Below, one piece after another: positions 11,139-16,242 of a stretch of DNA of 16,242 bases (position 1 is its first letter; each line of letters starts with the position of its first letter). The stretch comes from an uncultured Janibacter sp. (GTDB lineage Bacteria > Actinomycetota > Actinomycetes > Actinomycetales > Dermatophilaceae): positions 1-16,242 of the forward strand of contig CAMICF010000045.1 of NCBI GenBank assembly GCA_946222495.1, written 5' to 3'. The notes beneath the pieces were generated by a model that was not told the DNA's origin, did no database searches, and was given only the letters and a program-made list of their open reading frames with translations. The translations under genes were made by a program, and so were the position numbers.

Positions 11139-12022
11139 GTACCCTTCGAGGCTCCTCCGTCGCGCCTCAGGGAACGTTTGGTGCACGCCTGCAGGCCGCG
11201 ATGGCCGAGCACGGCCCGCTCTGCGCCGGCATCGACCCGCACCGCGGGCTCGTCGAGTCGTGGGGCCTGACCTACGACCTCGCCGGCCTGGAGCGGTTCA
11301 CCATGACGTGCGTCGAGGCCTTCGGGGGAGTGGTGGCGGCGGTCAAGCCGCAGTCCGCCTTCTTCGAGGTCTTCGGGGCGAAGGGGGTCGCCGTCCTCGA
11401 GCGTGCGCTCGCCGACCTGCGTGACGCGGGCACCCTTACCGTGCTCGACGTCAAGCGCGGGGACATCGGCACGACCGTCGACGCCTACGGCGAGGCCTTC
11501 CTCGGCACGGACGCCCCGGCCGCCGCGGACGCGATCACCCTCAGCCCGTACCTCGGGTACGGGTCGCTGCGCCCGGCGATCGACCTGGCCCACGCGACCG
11601 GCCGCGGGGTCTTCGTCCTCGGGCTGACCTCCAACCCGGAGGGGGCGAACGTCCAGCACGCCCGCCTCGCCGACGGGCGCTCGGTCGCCGGTGCCATCGC
11701 GGACGCGGCGGGGGAGGACAACGCCGCCGCCCGTTCCCGTGGCGAGCTCGGCAGCGTCGGGCTCGTCGTCGGTGCCACCGTCGGGTCGGCCGTCGCCGAC
11801 CTCGGGGTGGACCTGCCGGCGATGGCGGGACCGGTGCTCGCGCCGGGCCTCGGGGCCCAGGGGGCGACCGCCGACGACGTGCGCGCGGTCTTTTCCGGAG
11901 CGCTGCCCCAGGTGCTCGCGAGCAGCAGCCGCGACGTCCTGCGGGCCGGCCCCGACGTGGCCGCGCTGCGTGAGCGGGCCGCGGCGGTGGCGACGGAGGT
12001 CGCGGCCATCACGGCAGCGTGA
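11135..12022 (+). CDS. pyrF: Orotidine 5'-phosphate decarboxylase
   Basis: Last step of de novo UMP synthesis, decarboxylating OMP. The 295-residue protein belongs to the longer PyrF group seen in actinobacteria rather than the 230-residue Bacillus/E. coli form. The catalytic charged network is visible as LDVKRGD (D105, K107, D110), with CAGIDPH (30-36) at the first strand, KPQSAFFE (71-78), and the phosphate-loop region near APGLGAQG. The start ATG overlaps the pyrD stop and is preceded by GAGAGG (11121-11126) at 8 nt. It closes the pyr operon; 43 nt separate it from mihF and no terminator is visible there, so read-through is likely. Orotate phosphoribosyltransferase (pyrE), needed just before this step, is not in the window. 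Confidence 0.97.
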   Translation: MSTLRGSSVAPQGTFGARLQAAMAEHGPLCAGIDPHRGLVESWGLTYDLAGLERFTMTCVEAFGGVVAAVKPQSAFFEVFGAKGVAVLERALADLRDAGTLTVLDVKRGDIGTTVDAYGEAFLGTDAPAAADAITLSPYLGYGSLRPAIDLAHATGRGVFVLGLTSNPEGANVQHARLADGRSVAGAIADAAGEDNAAARSRGELGSVGLVVGATVGSAVADLGVDLPAMAGPVLAPGLGAQGATADDVRAVFSGALPQVLASSSRDVLRAGPDVAALRERAAAVATEVAAITAA

Positions 12023-12029
12023 GAAAGTA

Positions 12030-12059
12030 TCCGGATCACTGTCCTCACCTCACTCCGGA
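12030..12059 (+). promoter_or_regulatory. Possible hairpin masking the mihF ribosome site
   Basis: TCCGGA occurs at 12030-12035 and again at 12054-12059. Each copy is palindromic, so the two can pair across an 18-nt loop. The second copy includes most of the mihF Shine-Dalgarno GGAG (12057-12060). Pairing could damp mihF translation, but a 6-bp stem with a large loop is modest evidence. A TATCCG at 12028-12033 is too poor to call a promoter. Confidence 0.25.
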
Positions 12060-12065
12060 GTGCCC

Positions 12066-12383
12066 GTGCCCGTCCCCTCGCTGACCCCTGAGCAGCGCGC
12101 CGACGCCCTGACCCGGGCCACGGCCGCGCGGCGCCACCGAGCCGAGACCAAGCACCGCCTCAAGCGGGGGAGCGCCCGCATCGGCGAGGTCATCGCCGAC
12201 GGCGGCCGCGACGCGGCGATCGCGAAGCTCAAGGTCGTCGAGCTCCTCGAGTCGATGCCCGGGATCGGGCAGGTCCGGGCGGTCCAGATCATGGATGAGC
12301 TCGGCATCGCGCGCTCCCGGCGGGTCCGCGGTCTGGGCGAGCACCAGGTCCGGGCGCTCGTCGCCCGCTTCGAGACGGCATGA
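12066..12383 (+). CDS. mihF: Actinobacterial integration host factor, mIHF
   Basis: Small nucleoid-associated DNA-binding protein, unrelated in sequence to the HU/IHF fold and essential in mycobacteria. The 105-residue product begins with the family-typical [10 protein letters not shown] (6-15) and a basic helix rich in Arg/Lys (22-34). A helix-hairpin-helix-like element [18 protein letters not shown] (64-81) and the conserved tail SRRVRGLG (84-91) follow. I chose GTG 12066 because GGAG (12057-12060) lies 5 nt before it and because the distance to LTPEQ matches known members. A GTG at 12060 would overlap the ribosome site. The frame is open well upstream, but only across pyrF in another frame. 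The stop overlaps gmk (ATGA). Its place between pyrF and gmk is the conserved actinobacterial arrangement. Confidence 0.94.
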   Translation: MPVPSLTPEQRADALTRATAARRHRAETKHRLKRGSARIGEVIADGGRDAAIAKLKVVELLESMPGIGQVRAVQIMDELGIARSRRVRGLGEHQVRALVARFETA

Positions 12384-12934
12384 GCGGCCGCCTCACCGTC
12401 CTCGCGGGACCCACCGCCGTCGGCAAGGGGACCGTGGCCGCCTGGATCCGCGAGCACCACCCCGAGGTCTGGCTCTCCGTGTCGGCGACGACCCGCCCGC
12501 CGCGGCCGAGCGAGGTGGACGGGCTCCACTACCACTTCCTCTCCGGGGAGGAGTTCGCCCGGAGGGTCGCCGAGGGGGAGATGCTCGAGTGGGCGGTCGT
12601 CCACGGGCGCGCCTCCTACGGCACCCCGAGGGGGCCGGTGGTGGCCGCCCTCGAGGAGGGCAAGCTCCCGCTCCTCGAGATCGACCTGCAGGGGGCCCGG
12701 CAGGTCCGGGCCTCGATGCCGGAGGCCCGGTTCGTCTTCCTCGCGCCGCCCTCGTGGGACGAGCTGGTCAGCCGGCTCGTCGGCCGGGGCACCGAGTCCG
12801 CGGAGGAGCGAGCCGTCCGGCTGGACACCGCGAAGGTCGAGCTGGCGGCCCAGCAGGAGTTCGACCACGTGGTCGTCAACGACGACATTCGTCGTGCCGC
12901 CGAGGAACTCGTATCATTGATGAGATCCTCCTGA
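12380..12934 (+). CDS. gmk: Guanylate kinase
   Basis: Phosphorylates GMP (and dGMP) to GDP with ATP, linking purine synthesis and salvage to GTP. The 184-residue protein has the P-loop GPTAVGKGT (10-18) and the GMP-binding segment [16 protein letters not shown] (33-48). YHFLSGEEF (51-59), [14 protein letters not shown] (70-83) and [13 protein letters not shown] (98-110) follow. These are the standard guanylate kinase blocks in the standard order, and the length is near the short end of the family. The ATG overlaps the mihF stop by 4 nt with no strong Shine-Dalgarno, so translation is probably coupled to mihF. The rpoZ gene follows after 25 nt. Confidence 0.97.
   Translation: MSGRLTVLAGPTAVGKGTVAAWIREHHPEVWLSVSATTRPPRPSEVDGLHYHFLSGEEFARRVAEGEMLEWAVVHGRASYGTPRGPVVAALEEGKLPLLEIDLQGARQVRASMPEARFVFLAPPSWDELVSRLVGRGTESAEERAVRLDTAKVELAAQQEFDHVVVNDDIRRAAEELVSLMRSS
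12888..12917 (+). promoter_or_regulatory. Candidate rpoZ promoter inside the end of gmk
   Basis: TATCAT at 12912-12917 fits the TAnnnT -10 pattern (one mismatch from TATAAT) and stands out in GC-rich coding sequence. TTCGTC (12888-12893) is a weak -35 with an 18-bp spacer. Transcription would start near 12924, leaving a 5' leader of about 36 nt before rpoZ. This would allow the omega subunit gene to be expressed apart from the upstream operon. Confidence 0.35.
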
Positions 12935-12959
12935 CCCCGACGACAAGGACCACCCCGAC

Positions 12960-13274
12960 GTGTCCGGTACCAAGCCAAGCCCCATCGGTATCACCAACCC
13001 GCCGATCGACGACCTCCTGACCAAGGCGGACAGCAAGTACGCCCTCGTCATCTACGGCGCCAAGCGCGCTCGTCAGATCAACGCGTACTACTCCCAGCTC
13101 CAGGAGGGCCTGCTCGAGTACATCGGCCCGCTGGTCGACGCGCAGGTCCACGACAAGCCGCTCTCCATCGCGCTCCGCGAGATCGACCAGGGGCTGCTGA
13201 CCAAGGAGCCCAGCGCCCCGACCGACACCGCCGTGGAGTCCATCGCGGACGTGCCGGCCACCGACGAGGCCTGA
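12960..13274 (+). CDS. rpoZ: DNA-directed RNA polymerase omega subunit
   Basis: Small subunit that binds the beta-prime chain and helps RNA polymerase assembly and stability. The 104-residue product contains [20 protein letters not shown] (14-33), [13 protein letters not shown] (34-46) and the actinobacterial extension around [14 protein letters not shown] (67-80). The remaining tail is acidic and probably flexible. The GTG start has AAGGA (12945-12949) 10 nt upstream. Position after gmk and before coaBC is conserved in actinobacteria. The omega KYALV...AKRARQI block makes the identity firm despite the small size. Confidence 0.96.
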   Translation: MSGTKPSPIGITNPPIDDLLTKADSKYALVIYGAKRARQINAYYSQLQEGLLEYIGPLVDAQVHDKPLSIALREIDQGLLTKEPSAPTDTAVESIADVPATDEA

Positions 13275-13286
13275 CGGACCCCCTTC

Positions 13287-14522
13287 GTGCGCATCGTCCT
13301 CGGCGTGGGCGGCGGGATCGCCGCGTACAAGGCAGCCCTGCTGCTGCGACTCTTCAGCGAGGGCGGGCACGAGGTGACGGTCGTCCCGACCGACGCGGCC
13401 CTGCGCTTCGTCGGGGCGCCGACGTGGGAGGCCCTCTCCGGCCACCCCGTCCAGACCGACGTCTGGAGCAACATCACCGATGTGCCGCACGTGCGGATCG
13501 GTCAGGAGGCCGACCTCGTCGTCGTCGCACCGACGACGGCGGACCTGCTCGCGAAGGCCGCGCACGGCCTCGCGGGTGACCTCCTGACCAATGTGCTGCT
13601 CACGGCACGGTGCCCGGTCGTGCTGGCCCCGGCCATGCACACCGAGATGTGGGAGCACGCGGCGACGCGGGCCAATGTCGCGATCCTGCGCGAGCGCGGC
13701 GTCACCGTCATCGAGCCCGACTCCGGCCGGCTCACCGGCGCCGACACCGGCCCGGGGCGCCTGCCCGAGCCCGAGGCCATCCACGCCGCGGCCATGGCGG
13801 TGCTCGACACCGGCGAGGCGACGGCGCGTCCCCGTGACCTCACCGGTCGGCGGGTGCTCGTGAGCACCGGGGGCACGCGTGAGCCCCTGGACCCGGTGCG
13901 CTACCTCGGCAACAGGTCCTCGGGGAAGCAGGGTCTGGCCGTCGCCGAGGCCGCCGCCGACCGCGGCGCGCAGGTGACCCTCGTCGCCGCCAACCTCGAT
14001 CTCCCCGCGTCACCCGGCATCGACGTCGTGCCCGTCGGGTCCGCCCTCGAGCTGCAGCGGGAGATCACCGCGCGGGCCGCGGACCAGGACGTCGTCGTCA
14101 TGGTCGCCGCCGTCGCCGACTTCCGTCCCTCGGAGTACCAGGGCTCGAAGATCAAGAAGACGCACGACCCCGCCGACCCGGACGCCGCGCCGACGATCGC
14201 CCTCGTCCGCAACCCGGACATCCTCGCGGGCCTCGTCGCCGACCGGGGGAGCTCCCCGTCGCCGGTCATCGTCGGCTTCGCCGCGGAGACCGGGGACGCC
14301 GGCGCCTCGGTCCTCGACCACGGCCGCGACAAGCTCGCCCGCAAGGGCAGCGACTTCCTCGTCGTCAACGAGGTCGGGGCCGACAAGACCTTCGGTGCCG
14401 ACGACACGACGGTGCACGTCCTCACCCGCGGTGAGGAGTCGGCCGTCGAGATCGGGCCGGCGAGCAAGCGGGTCGTCTCCGACGGGATCTGGGACGTCGT
14501 GACGGGGGCGCTCCACGACTGA
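13287..14522 (+). CDS. coaBC: Bifunctional phosphopantothenoylcysteine decarboxylase / phosphopantothenate-cysteine ligase
   Basis: Catalyses two consecutive steps of coenzyme A synthesis, ligation of cysteine to 4'-phosphopantothenate (CoaB) and decarboxylation of the product (CoaC). In the 411-residue protein the N-terminal FMN-binding CoaC domain (about 1-178) has GVGGGIAAYK (6-15), the catalytic histidine H68 (DVPHVRI) and PAMHTEMW (115-122). The C-terminal CoaB domain (about 185-411) has VSTGGTREPLDPVR (192-205), NRSSGKQG (209-216) and the SKIKK lysines (287-291). The substrate flap that reads ACGD with an active cysteine in E. coli reads TGAD (150-153) here. I recall the same in mycobacterial orthologues, so it may be lineage-typical. 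The GTG start lies 12 nt after rpoZ with no clear Shine-Dalgarno, but no later start would keep the FMN motif. Confidence 0.96.
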   Translation: MRIVLGVGGGIAAYKAALLLRLFSEGGHEVTVVPTDAALRFVGAPTWEALSGHPVQTDVWSNITDVPHVRIGQEADLVVVAPTTADLLAKAAHGLAGDLLTNVLLTARCPVVLAPAMHTEMWEHAATRANVAILRERGVTVIEPDSGRLTGADTGPGRLPEPEAIHAAAMAVLDTGEATARPRDLTGRRVLVSTGGTREPLDPVRYLGNRSSGKQGLAVAEAAADRGAQVTLVAANLDLPASPGIDVVPVGSALELQREITARAADQDVVVMVAAVADFRPSEYQGSKIKKTHDPADPDAAPTIALVRNPDILAGLVADRGSSPSPVIVGFAAETGDAGASVLDHGRDKLARKGSDFLVVNEVGADKTFGADDTTVHVLTRGEESAVEIGPASKRVVSDGIWDVVTGALHD

Positions 14523-14537
14523 GGGCCCGTCCGGGCA

Positions 14538-14543
14538 TAGACT
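14538..14543 (+). promoter_or_regulatory. Candidate metK promoter (-10)
   Basis: TAGACT fits the TAnnnT -10 pattern in the 80-bp gap after coaBC, and transcription would begin near 14550-14552. No convincing -35 is visible 17-18 bp upstream. A GCCCG-TC-CGGGC dyad (14525-14536) abuts the -10. It could be a protein site or a weak end to the coaBC transcript. Confidence 0.4.
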
Positions 14544-14554
14544 GACGAACGACC

Positions 14555-14585
14555 TGAGGGGCGGTCCTCGCACCGCCCACCCTCA
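14555..14585 (+). promoter_or_regulatory. Strong hairpin in the metK 5' leader
   Basis: TGAGGG (14555-14560) pairs with CCCTCA (14580-14585), and GCGGT (14561-14565) with ACCGC (14572-14576), around a CCTCGC loop with a 3-nt CCA bulge on the 3' side. The 11-bp stem ends 5 nt before the metK Shine-Dalgarno GGGAG (14591-14595). No uridine tail follows, so termination is unlikely. It may control ribosome access or mRNA stability. It shows none of the conserved core I know of the metK-linked SAM-III or SAM-VI riboswitches. Confidence 0.5.
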
Positions 14586-14602
14586 ATCTTGGGAGTTCTA
14601 CG

Positions 14603-15826
14603 GTGTCCGGACGTCTCTTTACCTCCGAGTCGGTGACCGAAGGTCACCCTGACAAGATCTGTGACCAGATCTCGGACTCGATCCTCGACGCCATGCTCGA
14701 GGCCGACCCCGGGAGCCGGGTGGCGGTCGAGACGATGGTCACCACCGGCCTCGTGCACATCGCCGGAGAGGTGACCACCCAGGCATACGTCGAGATCCCC
14801 CAGCTCGTCCGCAAGGTCATCGCCGACCGCGTCGGCTACGACTCCTCGGACAAGGGCTTCGACGGCCGCACCTGCGGGGTCTCCGTCTCGATCGGCGCCC
14901 AGAGCCCGGACATCGCGCAGGGCGTCGACACCGCCTACGAGAACCGCACCGGTGGCGTCGACCCCAAGGACAAGCAGGGCGCCGGTGACCAGGGCCTGAT
15001 GTTCGGGTACGCCTGCGAGGACACCCCCGAGCTCATGCCGCTGCCGATCTTCCTGGCCCACCGCCTCTCGCAGCGCCTCACCGAGGTCCGCAAGTCCGGC
15101 GAGCTGGAGTACCTCCGCCCGGACGGCAAGACCCAGGTCACCATCGACTACGACGGTGACCAGGCCGTGCGGCTCGACACCGTCGTCCTCTCCACCCAGC
15201 ACTCGGCGGAGATCGACCACGAGCGCCAGCTGCCCGAGGACATCAAGAGGCACGTCTTCGACCCGGTCATGGAGGCGCTGAAGGACTCGGGCGTGCAGCT
15301 CGACACCTCCGACTACCGCAGCCTGATCAACCCCACCGGCAAGTTCGTCATCGGTGGCCCCATGGGCGACGCGGGCCTGACCGGTCGCAAGATCATCGTC
15401 GACACCTACGGCGGCATGGCCCGCCACGGTGGCGGCGCCTTCTCCGGCAAGGACCCGTCGAAGGTCGACCGCTCCGCCGCCTACGCCATGCGGTGGGTCG
15501 CCAAGAACGTCGTCGCTGCCGGCCTCGCCGGTCGCTGCGAGGTCCAGGTCGCCTACGCCATCGGCGCCGCCCAGCCGGTCGGTCTCTACATCGAGACCTT
15601 CGGCACGGAAAAGGTCGCGGTCGACAAGATCCAGGCCGCGGTCAACTCGGTCTTCGACCTGCGTCCGCTGGCGATCGTCGAGGAGCTCGACCTCCTGCGC
15701 CCGATCTACGCGCCGACCGCCGCCAACGGGCACTTCGGTCGCACCGAGGCTGCCGGCTACGACCGGCCCTTCCCGTGGGAGCAGACCACGAAGGTCGAGG
15801 AGCTCAAGGCCGCCGTCCGCGGCTGA
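14603..15826 (+). CDS. metK: S-adenosylmethionine synthetase
   Basis: Makes S-adenosylmethionine from methionine and ATP, releasing pyrophosphate and phosphate. The 407-residue protein begins with the ATP/methionine site [16 protein letters not shown] (10-25). The signature [12 protein letters not shown] (126-137) follows, then [17 protein letters not shown] (247-263) and the phosphate-binding loop GGGAFSGKD (276-284), all in the family order and full length. The GTG start is preceded by GGGAG (14591-14595) at 7 nt. The gene has its own candidate promoter and a leader hairpin, and is followed by a strong terminator, so it can be a single-gene unit although it sits close behind coaBC. Methionine imported by the metNI system at the other end of the window would be its substrate; no direct regulatory link is visible. 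Confidence 0.98.
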   Translation: MSGRLFTSESVTEGHPDKICDQISDSILDAMLEADPGSRVAVETMVTTGLVHIAGEVTTQAYVEIPQLVRKVIADRVGYDSSDKGFDGRTCGVSVSIGAQSPDIAQGVDTAYENRTGGVDPKDKQGAGDQGLMFGYACEDTPELMPLPIFLAHRLSQRLTEVRKSGELEYLRPDGKTQVTIDYDGDQAVRLDTVVLSTQHSAEIDHERQLPEDIKRHVFDPVMEALKDSGVQLDTSDYRSLINPTGKFVIGGPMGDAGLTGRKIIVDTYGGMARHGGGAFSGKDPSKVDRSAAYAMRWVAKNVVAAGLAGRCEVQVAYAIGAAQPVGLYIETFGTEKVAVDKIQAAVNSVFDLRPLAIVEELDLLRPIYAPTAANGHFGRTEAAGYDRPFPWEQTTKVEELKAAVRG

Positions 15827-15841
15827 TCCACCACCGCATGA

Positions 15842-15872
15842 CTGGGCGGGGTGTCGCTGACACCCCGCCCGG
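15842..15872 (+). terminator. Intrinsic-type GC-rich terminator after metK
   Basis: GGGCGGGGTGTC (15844-15855) pairs perfectly with GACACCCCGCCC (15859-15870) across a GCT loop. A T-G wobble and a C-G pair extend it to 14 bp. It lies 15 nt after the metK stop. Only a short mixed tail (GGTTACGTT) follows, typical of actinobacterial terminators that lack a long uridine run. Confidence 0.8.
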
Positions 15873-15886
15873 TTACGTTGGTGCCC

Positions 15887-16242
15887 GTGCTCCTGCCCAT
15901 CCCCGTCGCCCGGGTCCTCGTCGACACGGGACTGGTCCATCTCGACCGGCCCTTCGAGTACCTCGTGCCGGAGGAGCTCGACGAGGCCGCGCAGCCAGGT
16001 GTCCGGGTCAAGGTGCGCTTCGCCGGACGTGACCGTCCCGGCTACGTCGTCGAGCGCACCGACGTCGCCGAGCACACCGGCCGGCTGGCACCGATCCGCA
16101 CCGTCGTCTCCGACGAGCCGGTCCTCACGCCCCAGGTCCTCGAGCTGGCACAGCGGCTCGCCGCCCGGCAGGCGGCCACCACCGGTGACGTGCTGCGGCT
16201 CGCGGTGCCGCCCCGGCACGCGCGGGCGGAGAAGGCCTTGCC
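15887..16242 (+). CDS. priA: Primosomal protein N' (PriA), 5' part only
   Basis: Replication-restart protein; actinobacterial PriA proteins often lack a working helicase ATPase, which cannot be judged because only the N-terminus is present. The reading frame stays open to the window edge. It encodes PVARVLVDTGLVHLDRPFEY, then LVPEEL, VRVKVRFAGRDRPGYVVE and PIRTVVSDEPVLTPQVLELA. These match the PriA 3' DNA-binding domain, including the conserved DRPFEY and the V-x-V-x-F-x-G-R motif. No Shine-Dalgarno is visible. I chose GTG 15887 because TACGTT (15874-15879) could be a -10 giving a leaderless mRNA 7 nt later. GTG 15881 is the alternative and adds two residues. The gene directly follows the metK terminator, and the metK-priA order is conserved in actinobacteria. 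Confidence 0.87.
   Translation, partial: MLLPIPVARVLVDTGLVHLDRPFEYLVPEELDEAAQPGVRVKVRFAGRDRPGYVVERTDVAEHTGRLAPIRTVVSDEPVLTPQVLELAQRLAARQAATTGDVLRLAVPPRHARAEKAL

Noticed and set aside
11691..12065. Upstream extension of the mihF frame through pyrF
   Set aside because: The extra residues are Arg/Ser/Pro-rich shadow of pyrF. GTG 12066 has a GGAG at 5 nt and yields the expected mIHF length.
14544..14602. A known SAM riboswitch (SAM-III/SMK or SAM-VI type) ahead of metK
   Set aside because: A simple bulged hairpin is present, but no three-way junction or conserved core of those classes is recognisable by eye. It is kept only as an unnamed leader hairpin.
13901..16219. A 772-codon open frame on the minus strand over coaBC, metK and priA
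   Set aside because: It is antisense to three well-supported genes and crosses their boundaries and a terminator. Its composition is that of a GC-rich shadow.

Overview
The window is a stretch of high-GC actinobacterial chromosome carrying core housekeeping genes. Gene content and order (pyrR-pyrB-pyrC-carA-carB, then pyrF, mihF, gmk, rpoZ, coaBC, metK, priA) match the conserved actinobacterial pyrimidine/nucleotide block. The presence of mIHF, a long-form PyrF and a fused CoaBC agrees with this. The NAD-type dihydroorotate dehydrogenase pair (pyrK-pyrD class 1B) inside the operon points away from mycobacteria and streptomycetes, and I would guess a Micrococcales-like lineage (low confidence). 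No mobile element, CRISPR array, tRNA, rRNA or anomalous cargo was seen. Every substantial open frame not listed here lies opposite or out of frame with a real gene.

Left end (16-1715, minus strand): metN and metI, the ATPase and permease of a methionine ABC importer. The substrate-binding protein is not in the window. The metN promoter overlies a perfect dyad and appears to give a leaderless mRNA starting at a GTG.

Divergent control region (1716-1895, the largest gap, about 180 bp): it serves metNI leftward and the pyr operon rightward. The rightward leader holds an extended hairpin and then a good match to the PyrR RNA-binding loop. This loop directly precedes the pyrR Shine-Dalgarno, which can itself pair with a UCCUUU segment on the far side of the loop.

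Pyrimidine operon (1896-12022, plus strand): pyrR, pyrB, pyrC, carA, carB, pyrK, pyrD, pyrF. Together they encode all steps from bicarbonate/glutamine to UMP except orotate phosphoribosyltransferase (pyrE), which is absent. All seven junctions overlap by 4 or 1 nt, so translation is probably coupled throughout and PyrR control of the first gene could spread down the operon.

Right block (12066-16242, plus strand): mihF (nucleoid protein), gmk (GMP kinase), rpoZ (RNA polymerase omega), coaBC (coenzyme A synthesis), metK (S-adenosylmethionine synthetase, with its own promoter and a strong 5' leader hairpin), a near-perfect GC-rich terminator, and the 5' part of priA running off the window.

The most interesting material is regulatory rather than a new protein system: the PyrR/SD switch, the metN leaderless promoter with its internal operator-like dyad, and the metK leader hairpin. 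I did not find an undescribed multi-gene system.
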